A stretch of 64,000 nucleotides of DNA from positions 234,922 to 298,921 of the forward strand of contig JBFLWJ010000002.1 in the NCBI GenBank assembly GCA_040757835.1, given 5' to 3'. This document shows, piece by piece, positions 46,022 to 63,036 of the stretch (position 1 is the stretch's first letter; every line of letters begins with the position of its first letter). A program made the translations under genes and the position numbers. The notes beneath the pieces were generated by a model that saw nothing but the letters and a program-made list of their open reading frames with translations, did no database searches and was not told the DNA's origin. The stretch is from Actinomycetota bacterium. Its GTDB lineage: Bacteria; Actinomycetota; Geothermincolia; Geothermincolales; RBG-13-55-18.

Positions 46022-46440
46022 TCACCACCCGTGCTCTCGCGCTTGACGAAACGGCACTTCATGGGCATCTTGTGAGCCGCCCTGCGCATGGCTTCGGCAG
46101 CGGTCTGCTCGGGCACGCCCGAGAGCTCGAACATCACGCGCCCCGGCTTGACCACGGCTACCCAGTGGTCCGGGTTGCCTTTTCCGCTTCCCATGCGCGT
46201 CTCCGCAGGCTTCTTCGATACCGGCTTGTCTGGAAAGACGTTTATCCACACCTTTCCGCTCCTCTTCACGTGCCTGGTGATGGCCACCCTGGCCGCCTCG
46301 ATCTGTCGCGCCGTCACCCAGGAAGGCTCCAATGCCTGCAGGCCGTAGTCCCCGAAATGGACCTTGGTCCCGCCCTTGGAGCGCCCTTTCATGCGGCCGC
46401 GCTGGACCTTCCTGTGCTTGAATTTACGAGGCATCAGCAT
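46018..46440 (-). CDS. rplP: 50S ribosomal protein L16
   Basis: A 140-residue protein beside the A-site t[23 protein letters not shown] and the [15 protein letters not shown] segment are canonical. The start matches the usual ML-PR N-terminus. It is 6 nt after rpsC. Confidence 0.97.
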   Translation of the reverse strand: MLMPRKFKHRKVQRGRMKGRSKGGTKVHFGDYGLQALEPSWVTARQIEAARVAITRHVKRSGKVWINVFPDKPVSKKPAETRMGSGKGNPDHWVAVVKPGRVMFELSGVPEQTAAEAMRRAAHKMPMKCRFVKRESTGGE

Positions 46441-46446
46441 GAGCTG

Positions 46447-47262
46447 TCAGACCTCCTCGACCTCTTTCTCCTCGCCGGCTTTCTCTTCGCTCTCCGCGGC
46501 TTCCTCCACTGCCGCTGCGGCTCCCTCACCGGCCTCCTCGGCGACTGGCGAGCCGGTGGCCGCCGCGGCGGCCTCCTTCTCCGCCACCGGGACCTTCTCG
46601 GGTTCCATGGCCGTCTTTTCCCTGGGCTTGCGCTCGGGCTCGGCGATGAGCCCCTTGTAGATCCACACCTTGACGCCGATGACCCCCATGGTGGTGCGGG
46701 CCACGTAGTAGCCGTAGTCGATGTCCGCCCGCAGGGTCTGCAGGGGCACCTGGCCCTCGCGGTACCACTCCCGGCGCGCCATCTCGGCGCCGCCCAGCCT
46801 TCCCGAGCAGGACACCTTGATGCCCTTGGCCCCGGCCCGGATGGCGTTCTGCACCGACCTCTTCATGGCGCGGCGGAAGGACACCCTGCCCTCCAGCTGC
46901 TCGGCGATGTTCTGGGCAACCAGGTAGGCGTCCAGCTCCGGCGTGTTCACCTCCTGGATATTCACCTGCACTTCCTTGCCGGTCATCCTGGCGAGGTCAC
47001 GCTTGATGCGGTCCACCTCCGCTCCGCGGCGACCGATGACGATGCCGGGACGGGCGGTGAAGATGTCAACCTTGATGCGCTTGGTAGTGCGCTCTATCTC
47101 CACGCGTGAAACCGCGGCCCTCCTCAGGTGCTGCTTGACGTAGCGGCGTATGGAGAGGTCCTCCTGGAGCAGGTCGGCGTAGTCCCGGTTGGCGAACCAG
47201 CGGGACTTCCAGTCATATATCACTCCCAGGCGAAAACCGTATGGATGGACCTTCTGACCCAC
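46447..47262 (-). CDS. rpsC: 30S ribosomal protein S3 with acidic C-terminal extension
   Basis: A 271-residue S3. The KH domain ([12 protein letters not shown]) and the S3 C-terminal domain end near residue 207 ([11 protein letters not shown]). A 60-residue Ala/Glu-rich tail follows with many EEA units and no predicted fold. Tails of this type occur in some actinobacterial S3 proteins. The start is GTG (GQKVHPYGF). Confidence 0.96.
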   Translation of the reverse strand: MGQKVHPYGFRLGVIYDWKSRWFANRDYADLLQEDLSIRRYVKQHLRRAAVSRVEIERTTKRIKVDIFTARPGIVIGRRGAEVDRIKRDLARMTGKEVQVNIQEVNTPELDAYLVAQNIAEQLEGRVSFRRAMKRSVQNAIRAGAKGIKVSCSGRLGGAEMARREWYREGQVPLQTLRADIDYGYYVARTTMGVIGVKVWIYKGLIAEPERKPREKTAMEPEKVPVAEKEAAAAATGSPVAEEAGEGAAAAVEEAAESEEKAGEEKEVEEV

Positions 47263-47266
47263 GCTC

Positions 47267-47683
47267 TCATCCTTTCCTTCGCGCTCCGGCGCGCCGTCTC
47301 GAACCCCGGCGGCCTTCCCCGGCGAGCTCTTCGCGCTCGCCGACTACCACGGTGATATGGCTGGTCCGCTTACGGATGCGGGTAGCCCTGCCATAGGCCC
47401 TGGGCCTCCAGCGTTTCAGCGTCGGCCCCTCATCCACGTAACAGTTGACCACCATGAGGTCGTCGGCGCGCAGCCCTTTGTTGTGCTCCGCGTTGGCCAC
47501 CGCCGACTCCAGCACCTTCCCCACCAGACGCGCGGCGTTGTGCGGAGAGAAGGTGGTGATGTACCGGGCCTCCTCCAGGTCCTTGCCTCGCACCAGGTCG
47601 GCGATCTGCCTGGCCTTATAGGGCGATATGCGCACGTGTTTGGCCACCGCGCGCACCCTGACGCCTTCGCCTGCTTCCGCCAT
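47267..47683 (-). CDS. rplV: 50S ribosomal protein L22
   Basis: A 138-residue protein lining the exit tunnel. [20 protein letters not shown] and the C-terminal [20 protein letters not shown], which includes the tunnel loop, are canonical. The tail is Arg/Gly-rich. It is 4 nt before rpsC. Confidence 0.97.
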   Translation of the reverse strand: MAEAGEGVRVRAVAKHVRISPYKARQIADLVRGKDLEEARYITTFSPHNAARLVGKVLESAVANAEHNKGLRADDLMVVNCYVDEGPTLKRWRPRAYGRATRIRKRTSHITVVVGEREELAGEGRRGSRRRAGARRKG

Positions 47684-47716
47684 CTCTCTCTCCGCCTCCT
47701 GCTCTTTCCTCTTCGT

Positions 47717-48001
47717 CTACTTCAGGCGGGTGGGTCGTTCGTGGGCGTGCCCGTGCCTGGTGCGCCTGCGCGTGGGGGCGAACTCCCCCAGCTTGTGCCC
47801 GACCATGTTCTCGGTCACGTATACCGGCACGTGCCGCTTGCCGTCATGCACCGCTATGGTGTGCCCCACCATCTCGGGAAAGATGGTGGATCGGCGTGAC
47901 CAGGTCTTGACGACCCTCTTCTCGTTGCGCCGGTTCAGCTCCTCGATCTTGAAGTAGAGCTTCTCGTCGATAAAGGGGCCTTTCTTCAGCGACCTGCCCA
48001 A
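47717..48001 (-). CDS. rpsS: 30S ribosomal protein S19
   Basis: A 94-residue head protein. [15 protein letters not shown] and [17 protein letters not shown] are canonical. The start codon is TTG, fixed by the standard N-terminus. Confidence 0.97.
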   Translation of the reverse strand: MGRSLKKGPFIDEKLYFKIEELNRRNEKRVVKTWSRRSTIFPEMVGHTIAVHDGKRHVPVYVTENMVGHKLGEFAPTRRRTRHGHAHERPTRLK

Positions 48002-48018
48002 GACTACCTCCCTGTCCC

Positions 48019-48846
48019 TCAGCTCTTCCTGCGGCGTACGATGTATTTGTCCGACGGCTTGTTCTTCTTGCGTGTCCGGTACCCCAGGGTCGGCTTGCCC
48101 CAGGGGGTAACGGGATGGCGCCCGGAAGAACTCTTGCCCTCGCCGCCGCCGTGGGGATGGTCCACGGGGTTCATCACCGTGCCGCGCACGGTGGGACGGC
48201 GGCCTTTGTAACGCCCGCGGCCGGCCTTGCCCTCGGAGAGGAGCTCGTGCTCCACGTTACCGATCTGGCCGATGGTCGCGCGGCACTTGATATTCACCAG
48301 GCGCACCTCGCTGGAGGGGAGGCGCACGTGCGCGAAGTCCCCTTCCTTGGCCATGAGCTGCGCCGACGCGCCTGCGGAGCGCACCATCTTGCCTCCGGCT
48401 CCCGGCTTCAGCTCGATGTTATGGATGGTCGTGCCCACCGGGATGGATGAAAGCGGCAGCGCGTTGCCCGGCTTGATGTCCGCGTCGGGCCCGGACATCA
48501 CGCGGTCCCCCACTTTCAGCTTGAGGGGAGCGAGGATGTAGCGCTTCTCGCCGTCCTCGTAGTGCAGCAGGGCGATGCGCGCGCTGCGGTTGGGGTCGTA
48601 TTCTATGGCGGCCACCTTCGCCGCGATATTGTCCTTGTCCCTCCGGAAGTCGACGATGCGGTATTTGCGCTTGTTGCGCCCACCCTTATGCCGGGTGGTG
48701 ATCCGGCCCTTGTTGTTGCGGCCCGCCTTGTAGTTCATGGGGGCGAGCAGGGTCTTCTCCGGCTCCTTCTTGGTTATCTCGGAGAAATCGGACACCGAGG
48801 CGAAGCGCCTCCCCGGCGAGGTGGGCTTGTATCTCTTGATGCTCAT
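48019..48846 (-). CDS. rplB: 50S ribosomal protein L2
   Basis: A 275-residue protein needed for subunit joining and peptidyl transfer. [15 protein letters not shown] and [16 protein letters not shown] (with the conserved His) are canonical. It starts at ATG, 17 nt before rpsS. Confidence 0.98.
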   Translation of the reverse strand: MSIKRYKPTSPGRRFASVSDFSEITKKEPEKTLLAPMNYKAGRNNKGRITTRHKGGRNKRKYRIVDFRRDKDNIAAKVAAIEYDPNRSARIALLHYEDGEKRYILAPLKLKVGDRVMSGPDADIKPGNALPLSSIPVGTTIHNIELKPGAGGKMVRSAGASAQLMAKEGDFAHVRLPSSEVRLVNIKCRATIGQIGNVEHELLSEGKAGRGRYKGRRPTVRGTVMNPVDHPHGGGEGKSSSGRHPVTPWGKPTLGYRTRKKNKPSDKYIVRRRKS

Positions 48847-48867
48847 AACCTTACCGTCCTGTGCTTA

Positions 48868-49161
48868 TCAGCCCAGCGGGCCCTCGAAAAACTCTATACT
48901 GTATCCCGGCGCCAGCGTGACCACGGCCTTCTTGCGCGCCGTGGTCTTGCCGGAGGTCCAGCCCTGCCGCTTCGGCTTGGGCGGGACCTTGATGGTGTTC
49001 ACCCCGGTGACCTTGACGTTGAATATCTCCTCCACCGCCTTGCGCACCTCGGTCTTGTGGGCCTTGGGGTGCACCTCGAAGGTGTACTTGTTGTGGTCCA
49101 GGAGGGTGTAGCTCTTCTCCGAGATGATGGGCCGGATGATCACGTCATGCGCGTCCTTCAT
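48868..49161 (-). CDS. rplW: 50S ribosomal protein L23
   Basis: A 97-residue protein at the tunnel exit. DVIIRPIISEKSYTLLDHNK and TFEVHPKAHKTEVRKAVEEI are canonical. It overlaps the end of rplD by 17 nt. Confidence 0.97.
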   Translation of the reverse strand: MKDAHDVIIRPIISEKSYTLLDHNKYTFEVHPKAHKTEVRKAVEEIFNVKVTGVNTIKVPPKPKRQGWTSGKTTARKKAVVTLAPGYSIEFFEGPLG

Positions 49162-49783
49162 CTTCCACCCCTTCCTGCAGCTTATCCAGGGACGAACGCG
49201 TAAAGATCACCCTGTCGCTCGCCAGTATGTCGTAGGTATTGAGCTTCCACACCCAGGTCACCTCCACGAAGGGGAGGTTGCGCATGGACCTGACCAGGTT
49301 ATGGTCCTCCTCCGCCAGCACCAGGAGTACGTAGTCGTCCACGCCCAGCGCCTGGAAGACGGCCGCGGCCAGCTTGGTCTTGGGTTCGGAGAGGGTGAAG
49401 TCCTCGAGCACCATCACCCGCCCCTCCTCGGCCCGCGCGCTCAGCGCGGATCGCAGGGCCAGCTTGCGCACCTTGCGGTTGACCTTGAAATCGAAATCGC
49501 GCGGCTGTGGCCCGTGCACGGTACCGCCTCCCCGCCACAACGGTGAACGGGATGAGCCGGCGCGCGCCCTGCCGGTGCCCTTCTGGCGCCAGGGCTTGCG
49601 CCCCCCGCCGCTGACCAGGCTGCGGGACTTGGTCGAGGCGGTGCCGCTGCGCGCGGCGGCCAGCTGGTGTCGCACCACCAGGTGCATGACGGGTATGTTC
49701 ACCTCGCAACCGAAGAAGTAGTCGTGCAGCTGCACGTCTCCCTTCTCGTTGCCCTCTATATCGTAAACCTTCACTTCCCTCAT
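49145..49783 (-). CDS. rplD: 50S ribosomal protein L4
   Basis: A 212-residue protein whose loop lines the exit tunnel; in some bacteria it represses the S10 segment. SLVSGGGRKPWRQKGTGRAR is the tunnel loop. It starts at ATG, 15 nt after rplC. Confidence 0.97.
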   Translation of the reverse strand: MREVKVYDIEGNEKGDVQLHDYFFGCEVNIPVMHLVVRHQLAAARSGTASTKSRSLVSGGGRKPWRQKGTGRARAGSSRSPLWRGGGTVHGPQPRDFDFKVNRKVRKLALRSALSARAEEGRVMVLEDFTLSEPKTKLAAAVFQALGVDDYVLLVLAEEDHNLVRSMRNLPFVEVTWVWKLNTYDILASDRVIFTRSSLDKLQEGVEDEGRA

Positions 49784-49798
49784 GGTCTTTCCCGCCTA

Positions 49799-50470
49799 TC
49801 AGGTGAGCACGTGCGCTCTTTTTTTACGCTTTTTTACCGACTTCACCGATTCCCTGATCAGCACCAGGCCGCCGTCCGGGCCCGGAACGCTGCCCTTGAG
49901 CAGCAGCAGGCTGCGCTCGGGCTTGATGTCCACGATCTCCAGGTTGAGGGTGGTGACCTTCTCCGCCCCCATGCGGCCCGGCATTCGCGCGCCCTTGAAA
50001 ACGCGGGAGGGTGTAGCGCACGCGCCGATTGCGCCGGGGGCGCGGTGGAAGTGCGCTCCGTGGGAACCTGGTCCGCCCGCGAAATTGTGCCGCTTGATCA
50101 CACCCGCGAAGCCCTTGCCCCGCGACCTGCCCGTGACGTCCACGCGATCGCCCTTACTGAAGGTGTCCACGGTTATCTCCTGCCCAACCCGGTAACCCGA
50201 GGGGTCATCGACTCGCAGCTCGGCCAGGTGACGCTGGGGCTGCAGTTCCCGGCTGGAGAAATGGCCTCTCTGCGGCTTGTTCAGCTTCTTCTCGCTGACG
50301 GGGCCGAAGCCCAACTGCAGGGCGTTGTAGCCTTCCTTCTCCACCGTTTTGATCTGGGTGACCGTGCAGGGCCCTGCCTCGACCACCGTCACCGGGATGA
50401 CCTGGCCTTCCTCGGTGAAGATCTGCGTCATGGCTATTTTCTTGCCTAGTATTCCCTTCAACTTACCCAC
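49799..50470 (-). CDS. rplC: 50S ribosomal protein L3
   Basis: A 223-residue protein near the peptidyl transferase centre. [20 protein letters not shown] and the [17 protein letters not shown] segment are canonical. The start is GTG (GKLKG) following a GAGAGGTGG site. Confidence 0.97.
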   Translation of the reverse strand: MGKLKGILGKKIAMTQIFTEEGQVIPVTVVEAGPCTVTQIKTVEKEGYNALQLGFGPVSEKKLNKPQRGHFSSRELQPQRHLAELRVDDPSGYRVGQEITVDTFSKGDRVDVTGRSRGKGFAGVIKRHNFAGGPGSHGAHFHRAPGAIGACATPSRVFKGARMPGRMGAEKVTTLNLEIVDIKPERSLLLLKGSVPGPDGGLVLIRESVKSVKKRKKRAHVLT

Positions 50471-50514
50471 CTCTCAGCGGCGTCCCGCCCTCCCGGGCGG
50501 CGCCGGGGAAGAGT

Positions 50515-50829
50515 CTACAGTTTTATCTCGATATCCACTCCGGCTGGAAGGTCCATGCGCATGAGCGAGTCCACCGTCTTCGGCGTGGGCTCCATGATAT
50601 CTATGAGCCTCTTGTGCACGCGCATCTCGAAATGCTCCCGTGAATCCTTGTTCACGTGTGGCGAACGTATCACGCAATAGACGTGCTTCTCCGTGGGCAG
50701 AGGCACCGGCCCGGAGATAGAAGCCCCCGTGCGCTTCGCGGTCTCCACGATCTGTCGCGCGGACCGGTCGACTATCTCGTGATCGTAGGCCTTCAGCCTG
50801 ATCCTTATTTTCTGCTTCGCTTTCGCCAT
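50515..50829 (-). CDS. rpsJ: 30S ribosomal protein S10
   Basis: A 104-residue head protein and NusG partner. [20 protein letters not shown] and [20 protein letters not shown] are canonical. Only 4 nt separate it from the tuf stop, so S10-segment transcription probably depends on upstream promoters. Confidence 0.97.
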   Translation of the reverse strand: MAKAKQKIRIRLKAYDHEIVDRSARQIVETAKRTGASISGPVPLPTEKHVYCVIRSPHVNKDSREHFEMRVHKRLIDIMEPTPKTVDSLMRMDLPAGVDIEIKL

Positions 50830-50833
50830 ATCC

Positions 50834-52036
<1,203 letters not shown>

Positions 52037-52088
52037 TTTATCTTCCTCCTGAATCGACTACGTGTCGCGCTCTGGACACAACTTCCCT

Positions 52089-52117
52089 ATTCTAAATGCC
52101 TTAAGACCTGGAAACAA
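52089..52117 (-). promoter_or_regulatory. tuf promoter
   Basis: Minus strand: TTGTTT (52112-52117), 17-nt spacer, TAGAAT (52089-52094), in the 88-nt gap after fusA. Confidence 0.55.
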
Positions 52118-52124
52118 GCCTCAT

Positions 52125-54254
52125 TTATTCTCCCCTGATACGGCGGACGATCTCGGCCGTGATCCCCGACGGCACCTCGCTGTAGTGCGAGAACTGCATG
52201 TGATGGGTGGCCCTTCCCTGGCTGAGCGACCGGATGTCTGTGGCGTAGCCGAAGGTCTCGGCCAGGGGGATGAGGGCGGTTACGATCTGCTGTTTGCCGC
52301 GCGTCTCCATGCCCTCGACCTTGCCGCGCCTGGCGTTGACATCGGCGATGATGTCGCCCAGGTATTCCTCCGCCACGGTGATCTGTACCTTCATCACCGG
52401 CTCTAACAATATGGGCTCCGCACGGCGCAGCGCCTCCTGCATGGCCGCTGAGCCCGCCGCTTTGAAGGCCAGCTCCGAGGAGTCGACCTCGTGGTAGGAG
52501 CCGCCTTTCAGGGTGACCTTCACGTCCACCACCGGGTAGCCGGCCAGGCTCCCGAACTCCATGGCGCCCTTGACGCCCTGCTCCGCCGCGGGGATGAAGT
52601 CCTTGGGGATGGCGTTACCGGTCACCTTGCTCTCGAACTGGAAGCCCTCTCCCGTGGGCAACGGCTCGATGTCGATGACCACGTGGCCGTACTGCCCGCG
52701 CCCCCCGGTCTGGCGGATGAACTTGCCCTCCACGCCACGGGCACTGCCCACGATGGTCTCGCGGTAGGAGACCTGGGGCCGGCCCACGTTGGCGCCCACC
52801 CCGAACTCCCTCAACAGGCGGTCCACGATTATCTCCAGGTGCAGCTCCCCCATACCCGAGATGATGGTCTGCCCCGTCTCCGGGTCCAGTTTCACCCGGA
52901 AGGTGGGGTCCTCGTCAGAGACGCGCTCCATGGCCGTGCTCAACTTGTCCTGGTCCGCCTTGGTCTTGGGCTCGATGGCCACTGAGATCACCGGCTCCGG
53001 GAATTCCATGGACTCCAAAAGGATGGGGCGGTGGGCAGAGCAGAGCGTATCCCCGGTGAAGGTATCTCGCAGCCCTACGGCGGCCACGATGTCCCCGGTG
53101 TAGATCGTCTCCCTCTCCGCGCGGTGGTTGGCGTGCATCTGCAGAAGGCGGCCGATGCGCTCTTTCCTCCTGCGGGTGCTGTTGTAGATGGTCGATCCCG
53201 CGCGCAGCGTGCCGGAATACACCCTAAGGTAGATGAGCTTGCCCACGTAAGGGTCGGATACCACTTTGAAGGCGAGGGCCGCGAATGGCTCGTCGTCCGA
53301 GGCCAGCCTGGTCTCCTTCTTCTCCTCCCTGCCCAGGTGGATACCCTCGACGGGTGGCACGTCCAGGGGGGAGGGAAGGTAGGCCACCACCCCGTCCAGG
53401 AGGGGCTGCACCCCCTTGTTACGGAAGGAGGAGCCGCAAAAGACCGGGGTTATCTCGCACGCGAGGACGCCGGCGCGCATGCCGCGCATGATGTCCTCGC
53501 CGCTGACCTTCTCCTCGCCCTGCAGGTATTTGTCCATGAGCTCATCGTCGTAGTGGGCGCAGGTCTCCACCATGGCATGGTGATAGAGCTCCGCCGCCAC
53601 CGCGAGGTCCTCGGGGATCTCCCGCCACTCCCACTGCGTGCCCAGCTCGTCGGTGTATACGAGGGCGCGCATCTCCACCAGGTCCACGAACCCCCGGAAG
53701 TCGCCCTCAATGCCGATGGGGATCTGCACCGCCACCGGGCGGGTGTCGAAACGGTCCTCGATCATCTCCAGGCACTCGAAATAGTCGGCCCCGGGACGGT
53801 CCATCTTGTTTACGTAGCAGATACGCGGCACGCCGTAGTGGTCAGCCTGCCTCCACACCGTCTCCGTCTGCGGCTCCACCCCGGCCACGGCGTCCAGGAT
53901 GGCGATGGCCCCGTCAAGCACCCTCAAGGAGCGTTCTACCTCTACCGTGAAGTCCACGTGGCCGGGAGTATCTATAATATTTATCTTATGGTCTTCCCAG
54001 AAACAGGTGGTCGCGGCGCTGGTGATGGTGATACCACGCTCCTGTTCCTGTACCATCCAGTCCATGACCGTAGACCCCTCGTGGACCTCGCCCATCTTGT
54101 AGGTCTTGCCGGTATAGAAGAGGATCCTCTCGGTCGTGGTGGTCTTGCCCGCATCGATATGGGAGATGATGCCGATATTGCGCACGCGCTCGAGGGGAAA
54201 GCGTTCCTCTTCCTGGGTCAATTTCTCCACCCTGCTCGAAGTCGTAACCTTCAT
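52125..54254 (-). CDS. fusA: Elongation factor G
   Basis: Drives translocation and, with RRF, ribosome recycling. The 709-residue factor has [18 protein letters not shown] (P-loop), [16 protein letters not shown] and [13 protein letters not shown] in the G domain, followed by four further domains. ATG 54254 sits one base after the rpsG stop with GGTGG upstream; an earlier start overlaps rpsG. Confidence 0.98.
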   Translation of the reverse strand: MKVTTSSRVEKLTQEEERFPLERVRNIGIISHIDAGKTTTTERILFYTGKTYKMGEVHEGSTVMDWMVQEQERGITITSAATTCFWEDHKINIIDTPGHVDFTVEVERSLRVLDGAIAILDAVAGVEPQTETVWRQADHYGVPRICYVNKMDRPGADYFECLEMIEDRFDTRPVAVQIPIGIEGDFRGFVDLVEMRALVYTDELGTQWEWREIPEDLAVAAELYHHAMVETCAHYDDELMDKYLQGEEKVSGEDIMRGMRAGVLACEITPVFCGSSFRNKGVQPLLDGVVAYLPSPLDVPPVEGIHLGREEKKETRLASDDEPFAALAFKVVSDPYVGKLIYLRVYSGTLRAGSTIYNSTRRRKERIGRLLQMHANHRAERETIYTGDIVAAVGLRDTFTGDTLCSAHRPILLESMEFPEPVISVAIEPKTKADQDKLSTAMERVSDEDPTFRVKLDPETGQTIISGMGELHLEIIVDRLLREFGVGANVGRPQVSYRETIVGSARGVEGKFIRQTGGRGQYGHVVIDIEPLPTGEGFQFESKVTGNAIPKDFIPAAEQGVKGAMEFGSLAGYPVVDVKVTLKGGSYHEVDSSELAFKAAGSAAMQEALRRAEPILLEPVMKVQITVAEEYLGDIIADVNARRGKVEGMETRGKQQIVTALIPLAETFGYATDIRSLSQGRATHHMQFSHYSEVPSGITAEIVRRIRGE

Positions 54255-54255
54255 G

Positions 54256-54726
54256 CTACCACCGGTAATGGGCAAATGCCTTGTTGGCCTCGGCCATCTT
54301 GTGCAGGTCTTCTTTTTTCTTGATCGAGGCGCCCATGCCGTTGGAGGCGTCCAAAAGCTCGTTCGCCAAGCGTTCCTTCATGGTCTTCTCCTTGCGCTGG
54401 CGCGTATAGTTGACGATCCACCGTATTGCCAGGGTGGTGCTGCGCCGCGGCCTCACTTCAACCGGCACCTGGTAACTGGCGCCGCCCACGCGGCGTGAGC
54501 GCACTTCCAGCACGGGGCGGACGTTGTCCGTCGCCTTGCGCAGAATCACCAGCGGGTCGTTTCCCGTCTTCTCGTGCAGGATATCCAGGGCACCGTAGAC
54601 CACCTTTTCCGCCGTGCTCTTCTTGCCATCCAGCATGATCTTGCGGATATATTGCTCAACCAGGACGCTGTGATACCTGGTATCCGGCGGTATCTCCCGC
54701 TTTGGCGCTGGTCCTTTTCTCGGCAT
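54256..54726 (-). CDS. rpsG: 30S ribosomal protein S7
   Basis: A 156-residue head assembly protein and, in many bacteria, repressor of the str segment. [15 protein letters not shown] and [16 protein letters not shown] are canonical. It ends FAHYRW. Confidence 0.98.
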   Translation of the reverse strand: MPRKGPAPKREIPPDTRYHSVLVEQYIRKIMLDGKKSTAEKVVYGALDILHEKTGNDPLVILRKATDNVRPVLEVRSRRVGGASYQVPVEVRPRRSTTLAIRWIVNYTRQRKEKTMKERLANELLDASNGMGASIKKKEDLHKMAEANKAFAHYRW

Positions 54727-54748
54727 CTTAACTCCTCGATTCCTCGGC

Positions 54749-55126
54749 CTACAGGCCGGCCGTCTTCTTCGTCCCGTAACGGGAGCGCGACTGCTTGCGG
54801 TCCACCACTCCGGCAGCGTCCAGGGTGCCGCGGATGATCTTGTAGCGTACTCCCGGGAGGTCCTTAACCCTGCCGCCCCTCACCAGGACTATGGAATGTT
54901 CCTGCAGGTTATGCCCTATCCCCGGTATGTAGGAGGTGACCTCGATGCCGTTGGTGAGCCTGACCCTGGCGATCTTGCGCAAGGCCGAGTTGGGCTTCTT
55001 GGGGGTCGATGTCTTTACCTGCGTACAGACTCCCCGCCGCTGCGGGCATCCCTGCAGCGCCGGCGTCTTGGTCTTCTTACGCTTGTCCGTGCGGCCCTTG
55101 CGCACCAACTGGTTTATGGTCGGCAA
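54749..55126 (-). CDS. rpsL: 30S ribosomal protein S12
   Basis: A 125-residue decoding-centre protein. [12 protein letters not shown] and [20 protein letters not shown] are canonical; the Lys in KPNSALRK is the usual streptomycin-sensitive form. The start codon is TTG, fixed by the standard N-terminus. A consensus promoter lies upstream. Confidence 0.98.
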   Translation of the reverse strand: MPTINQLVRKGRTDKRKKTKTPALQGCPQRRGVCTQVKTSTPKKPNSALRKIARVRLTNGIEVTSYIPGIGHNLQEHSIVLVRGGRVKDLPGVRYKIIRGTLDAAGVVDRKQSRSRYGTKKTAGL

Positions 55127-55193
55127 ACCTACCTCCTCCGGAGAAAAATTACCTTCTCTACCTGCTTTTTTACAATAAACACACCAAGGCGAA

Positions 55194-55222
55194 AGTTTAC
55201 CATCACCCTATACGGGTGTCAA
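55194..55222 (-). promoter_or_regulatory. rpsL (str segment) promoter
   Basis: Minus strand: perfect TTGACA (55217-55222), 17-nt spacer, TAAACT (55194-55199), between rpoC and rpsL. Confidence 0.75.
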
Positions 55223-55242
55223 TCGACCGCGTTTCCGCGGGA

Positions 55243-59298
<4,056 letters not shown>

Positions 59299-59358
59299 GG
59301 GACCAACCTCCTTAAAACGTCGCCTTTATCGTTTCACGCGGCGTGATATCCGTCACGG

Positions 59359-62300
59359 TCAGAAATCCTCCGGCCTCTCGGCCTCCAGCTCCTCCTCGGT
59401 GCGGGTGGAGAGGAGGGCCGCCGATGCGCTGCGCAGGTCGATGCCCAGGTCCTCTGCGGTGCGCATAAGGTCCTCATCGGACTCCCGGATCTCTATCTCC
59501 ACGCCCTCCTCGGAGAGCACCTCCACGTTGAGGCAGAGGGCCTGCATCTCCTTGACCAGGACCTTGAAGGACTCCGGGATGCCCGGCTCGGGGATGTTCT
59601 CACCCTTGACGATGGCCTCGTACACCTTCACCCTGCCCATGACGTCGTCGGACTTCACGGTGAGCAGCTCCTGCAGGGTATAGGCGGAGCCGTAGGCCTC
59701 CAGGGCCCACACCTCCATCTCCCCGAACCTCTGGCCGCCGAACTGCGCCTTGCCTCCCAGGGGCTGCTGGGTGACCAGGGAGTAGGGGCCGGTGGAGCGG
59801 GCGTGTATCTTGTCGTCCACCAGGTGGAGCAGTTTCATGACGTAGATGTAGCCCACGGTGATGGGCTGGTCGAACGGTTCCCCGCAGATCCCGTCGTATA
59901 GCACGGTCTTGCCGGACTCGGGGAGCTCCGCCTGCCTGAGGGCTTCCTCGATCTCGTGTTCCCTGGCGCCGTCGAAGACGGGGGTGGCCACGTACACCGG
60001 GCCGTCCGCCCTGTTCGCTCCCTTCTTTGGCCAGCCCTCGAAGGCGGCCCAGCCCAGGTGGGTCTCGAGGATCTGCCCGATGTTCATGCGCGAGGGCACG
60101 CCCAGGGGGTTCAATACCAGGTCCACCGGGGTGCCGTCCTCCATGAAGGGCATGTCCTCCAGGGGGAGGATTTTGGAGATGACCCCCTTGTTGCCATGGC
60201 GCCCGGCCAGCTTGTCGCCGTCGGAGATCTTGCGCACCTGGGCCACGTAGGCCCTGACCATCTGGTTGACGCCCGGCGGCAGCTCGTCGCCGGCGTCGCG
60301 GGTGAAGACCTTGACGTCGATGACCTTGCCGGACTCACCGTGGGGCACCTTGAGGGAGGTGTTGCGCACTTCGCGGGCCTTCTCCCCGAAGATGGCCCGC
60401 AGCAGCCTCTCCTCCGCCGTGAGCTCGGTCTCGCCCTTGGGGGTCACCTTGCCCACCAGGATGTCGCCCGGGTTTACCTCGGCTCCCACTCGGATGATGC
60501 CCATCTCGTCCAGGTCCTTGAGCATCTCCTCGCTGACGTTGGGGATGTCGCGGGTTATCTCCTCCGGGCCCAGCTTGGTATCGCGGGCGTCCACCTCGTG
60601 CTCCTCGATATGGATACTGGAGAGCAGGTCGTCGTAGACCATGCGCTCCGATACGATGATGGCGTCCTCGTAGTTGTAACCCTCCCAGGGCATGAAGGCC
60701 ACCAGCAGGTTCTTGCCCAGGGCTATCTCCCCGCGGTCCGTGGAAGGGCCGTCGGCGATGATCTCGCCCTCCGTGACCTTCTGCCCCTCGTCCACGATAG
60801 GCTTCTGGTTGACGCAGGTGCCCTGGTTTGAGCGGCGGAACTTGGCCACCCTATATATATCTGTGTCGCCGTTCTTCCTCTTGACCTCGATACGGTCTGC
60901 GTCCACGTAGGAAACCGTGCCGTCGGCCACGGCGATGATGACGTCGCCGGTGTCCTTGGCCGCCCGGTATTCCATACCCGTGCCGATGAGCGGGGCCTCG
61001 GAGCGCAGCAGCGGCACCGCCTGGCGCTGCATGTTGGAGCCCATAAGCGCCCGGTTGGCGTCGTCGTGCTCCAGGAAGGGTATGAGCGCGGTGGCCACGG
61101 ATACGATCTGGCGCGGCGAGACGTCCATGTAGTCCACGTCCTCGGGGTGCGCCGCCACTACGTTGCCGCCCTTGATGCGGCAGAGGATGGTGGGGTTCTC
61201 GAAGCGCCCCCGCTTGTCCACCGGCGCGTTGGCCTGGGCGAGGACGTACTTCTCTTCCTCGTCGGCGGTGAGGTAGACGATCTCGTCCGTGACCCTTCCC
61301 TTCACCACCTTGCGGTAGGGGGTCTCGATGAAACCGAACTCGTTCACCTGGGCATAGGTTGCCAGGGACCCGATCAGCCCGATGTTGGGGCCTTCCGGGG
61401 TCTCGATGGGGCACATGCGCCCGTAGTGCGAGGGGTGCACGTCGCGCACCTCGAAGCCGGCCCGCTCGCGCGAGAGGCCTCCCGGCCCCAGGGCGGAGAG
61501 GCGGCGCTTGTGGGTGAGGCCCGCCAGCGGGTTGGTCTGGTCCATGAACTGCGAGAGCTGGCTGGAGCCGAAGAACTCCTTGATGGCCGCCACCACCGGC
61601 CTGATGTTGATGAGGTTCTGGGGGGTGATGGCCTCCACCTCCTGGGTGGTCATCCTCTCCCGCACCACCCTCTCCATACGGGCCAGGCCGATGCGCACCT
61701 GGTTCTGTATGAGTTCCCCCACCGAACGCACGCGGCGGTTGCCGAAATGGTCGATGTCGTCGGCCTCCTCCACGTCGCTCTCGATGATGTTGAGCAGGTA
61801 ACGGATGGTCTGCAGAACATCATCGAAGGTGAGAGTGGTGATGGACAGGTCGATGTCCAGCCCCAGCTTCTTGTTGAGCTTGTAGCGGCCCACCCGGGCC
61901 AGGTCGTAACGCTTGCGGTTGAAGAAGAGGTTATCGAGCAGGGTGTTGGCCGAGTCCGCCGTGGGCGGCTCGCCGGGCCTGAGCTTGCGGTAGATGTCCA
62001 CCAGGGCTTCCTCGCGGTTGCCGGTATGGTCCTTCTCCAGGGTGGTCTCGATGAGCGGCGAGTTCCCGAAGAAGGAGAGGATCTGGTCGTCCCCTTCGTA
62101 ACCCATGGCGCGCAGCAATACCGTCACCGGCTGCTTCCTCTTGCGGTCTATCCTGACCCCGATGACGTCGCGCTTGTCCGTCTCCAGCTCCAGCCATGCC
62201 CCCCGCGATGGGATGATCTTGGCGTAATAGAGCTCCTTGTCCGAGGCCTTGTCCAGCTCCTTGTCGAAGTAGACCCCCGGGGAGCGCACCAGCTGGGACA

Positions 62301-62703
62301 CCACTACCCTCTCGGTGCCGTTGATGATGAAGGTGCCCTTGTCGGTCATGAGGGGGAAGTCCCCCATGAAGACCACCTGTTCCTTGATCTCGCCCGTCTC
62401 GCGGTTGATGAACCGCACGGTGGCGAAGAGTGGCGAGGAATAGGTCATGTCCTTTTCCTTGCACTCGTCGACATCGTACTTGGGTTCCTGGAACTGGTGG
62501 TCCCCGAACTCGACCGCAAGGTTGCCCGTGAAGTCCTCGATGGGCGAGATGTCCTCAAAGACCTCGCGCAACCCCTCGGTGCGGAACCACTCGAAGGACT
62601 TTCTCTGGATGTCGATGAGGTTGGGCACGGTCAGGATCTCCGGGATCTTGGCGAAGTTTCTTCTCACGCGACCGCCATGGGTTTGGTTCACCGTTTCCCT
62701 CAC
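59359..62703 (-). CDS. rpoB: RNA polymerase subunit beta
   Basis: A 1114-residue subunit. The rifampicin pocket (about residues 380-410, with [20 protein letters not shown]) has the wild-type Asp, His and Ser of sensitive enzymes. [10 protein letters not shown] and the C-terminal [17 protein letters not shown] segments are intact. Start: GTG 62703, seven bases after GAGGG; GTG 62691 is an alternative. rplJ and rplL, often just upstream, are not here. Confidence 0.98.
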   Translation of the reverse strand: MRETVNQTHGGRVRRNFAKIPEILTVPNLIDIQRKSFEWFRTEGLREVFEDISPIEDFTGNLAVEFGDHQFQEPKYDVDECKEKDMTYSSPLFATVRFINRETGEIKEQVVFMGDFPLMTDKGTFIINGTERVVVSQLVRSPGVYFDKELDKASDKELYYAKIIPSRGAWLELETDKRDVIGVRIDRKRKQPVTVLLRAMGYEGDDQILSFFGNSPLIETTLEKDHTGNREEALVDIYRKLRPGEPPTADSANTLLDNLFFNRKRYDLARVGRYKLNKKLGLDIDLSITTLTFDDVLQTIRYLLNIIESDVEEADDIDHFGNRRVRSVGELIQNQVRIGLARMERVVRERMTTQEVEAITPQNLINIRPVVAAIKEFFGSSQLSQFMDQTNPLAGLTHKRRLSALGPGGLSRERAGFEVRDVHPSHYGRMCPIETPEGPNIGLIGSLATYAQVNEFGFIETPYRKVVKGRVTDEIVYLTADEEEKYVLAQANAPVDKRGRFENPTILCRIKGGNVVAAHPEDVDYMDVSPRQIVSVATALIPFLEHDDANRALMGSNMQRQAVPLLRSEAPLIGTGMEYRAAKDTGDVIIAVADGTVSYVDADRIEVKRKNGDTDIYRVAKFRRSNQGTCVNQKPIVDEGQKVTEGEIIADGPSTDRGEIALGKNLLVAFMPWEGYNYEDAIIVSERMVYDDLLSSIHIEEHEVDARDTKLGPEEITRDIPNVSEEMLKDLDEMGIIRVGAEVNPGDILVGKVTPKGETELTAEERLLRAIFGEKAREVRNTSLKVPHGESGKVIDVKVFTRDAGDELPPGVNQMVRAYVAQVRKISDGDKLAGRHGNKGVISKILPLEDMPFMEDGTPVDLVLNPLGVPSRMNIGQILETHLGWAAFEGWPKKGANRADGPVYVATPVFDGAREHEIEEALRQAELPESGKTVLYDGICGEPFDQPITVGYIYVMKLLHLVDDKIHARSTGPYSLVTQQPLGGKAQFGGQRFGEMEVWALEAYGSAYTLQELLTVKSDDVMGRVKVYEAIVKGENIPEPGIPESFKVLVKEMQALCLNVEVLSEEGVEIEIRESDEDLMRTAEDLGIDLRSASAALLSTRTEEELEAERPEDF

Positions 62704-62755
62704 TCCTTTTCCCTCGCAAGGCGCAAAAAATCCCTACACATACGCAAAGCCTAAT

Positions 62756-62783
62756 ATTATGATAAATAAGGGTGGGGTGTCAA
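62756..62783 (-). promoter_or_regulatory. rpoB promoter
   Basis: Minus strand: perfect TTGACA (62778-62783), 16-nt spacer, CATAAT (62756-62761). TAATAT with an 18-nt spacer is an alternative -10. About 55 nt before the start codon. Confidence 0.75.
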
Positions 62784-63024
62784 ATACAAGGTAGGCATAA
62801 GACACCACGCTCCGGGCGCGATCCTCGCTAACCTACAGGATAGCATCTCCGCGGTCATATGTGCCATTTTCTTTCGGACCTCGGCCCCTGGAGGAAGGGG
62901 TTCGCCGCGTAGTCCGGAGATCCATGGAGCCGACGCAGGTCTCATGTGATGGCGAGTGGGCCATGAAAAACACTGGACCCAGCGACGCGGGAGGATGCTC
63001 AATGCGCTTTCCTGCGATAACGGT

Positions 63025-63030
63025 TATATT
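63025..63030 (+). promoter_or_regulatory. -10 element six bases before the QueG-like start codon
   Basis: TATATT ends seven bases before the A of ATG 63037, so transcription should begin at or near that A. No good -35 was found. Confidence 0.45.
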
Positions 63031-63036
63031 AGCTGC

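Larger units (their letters stand above)
62704..63036. other. Intergenic region between rpoB and the QueG-like gene
   Basis: 333 nt, divergent. It holds the rpoB promoter (62756-62783) and a plus-strand -10 (63025-63030) next to the QueG-like start. In the middle I see no gene and no clear RNA structure; short open frames here look accidental. Confidence 0.6.

Noticed and set aside
55203..55242. Rho-independent terminator after rpoC
   Set aside because: There are short inverted repeats (CCGCG with CGCGG, and CCC with GGG), but neither has a U-tract, and the second overlaps the rpsL promoter. I do not call a terminator.
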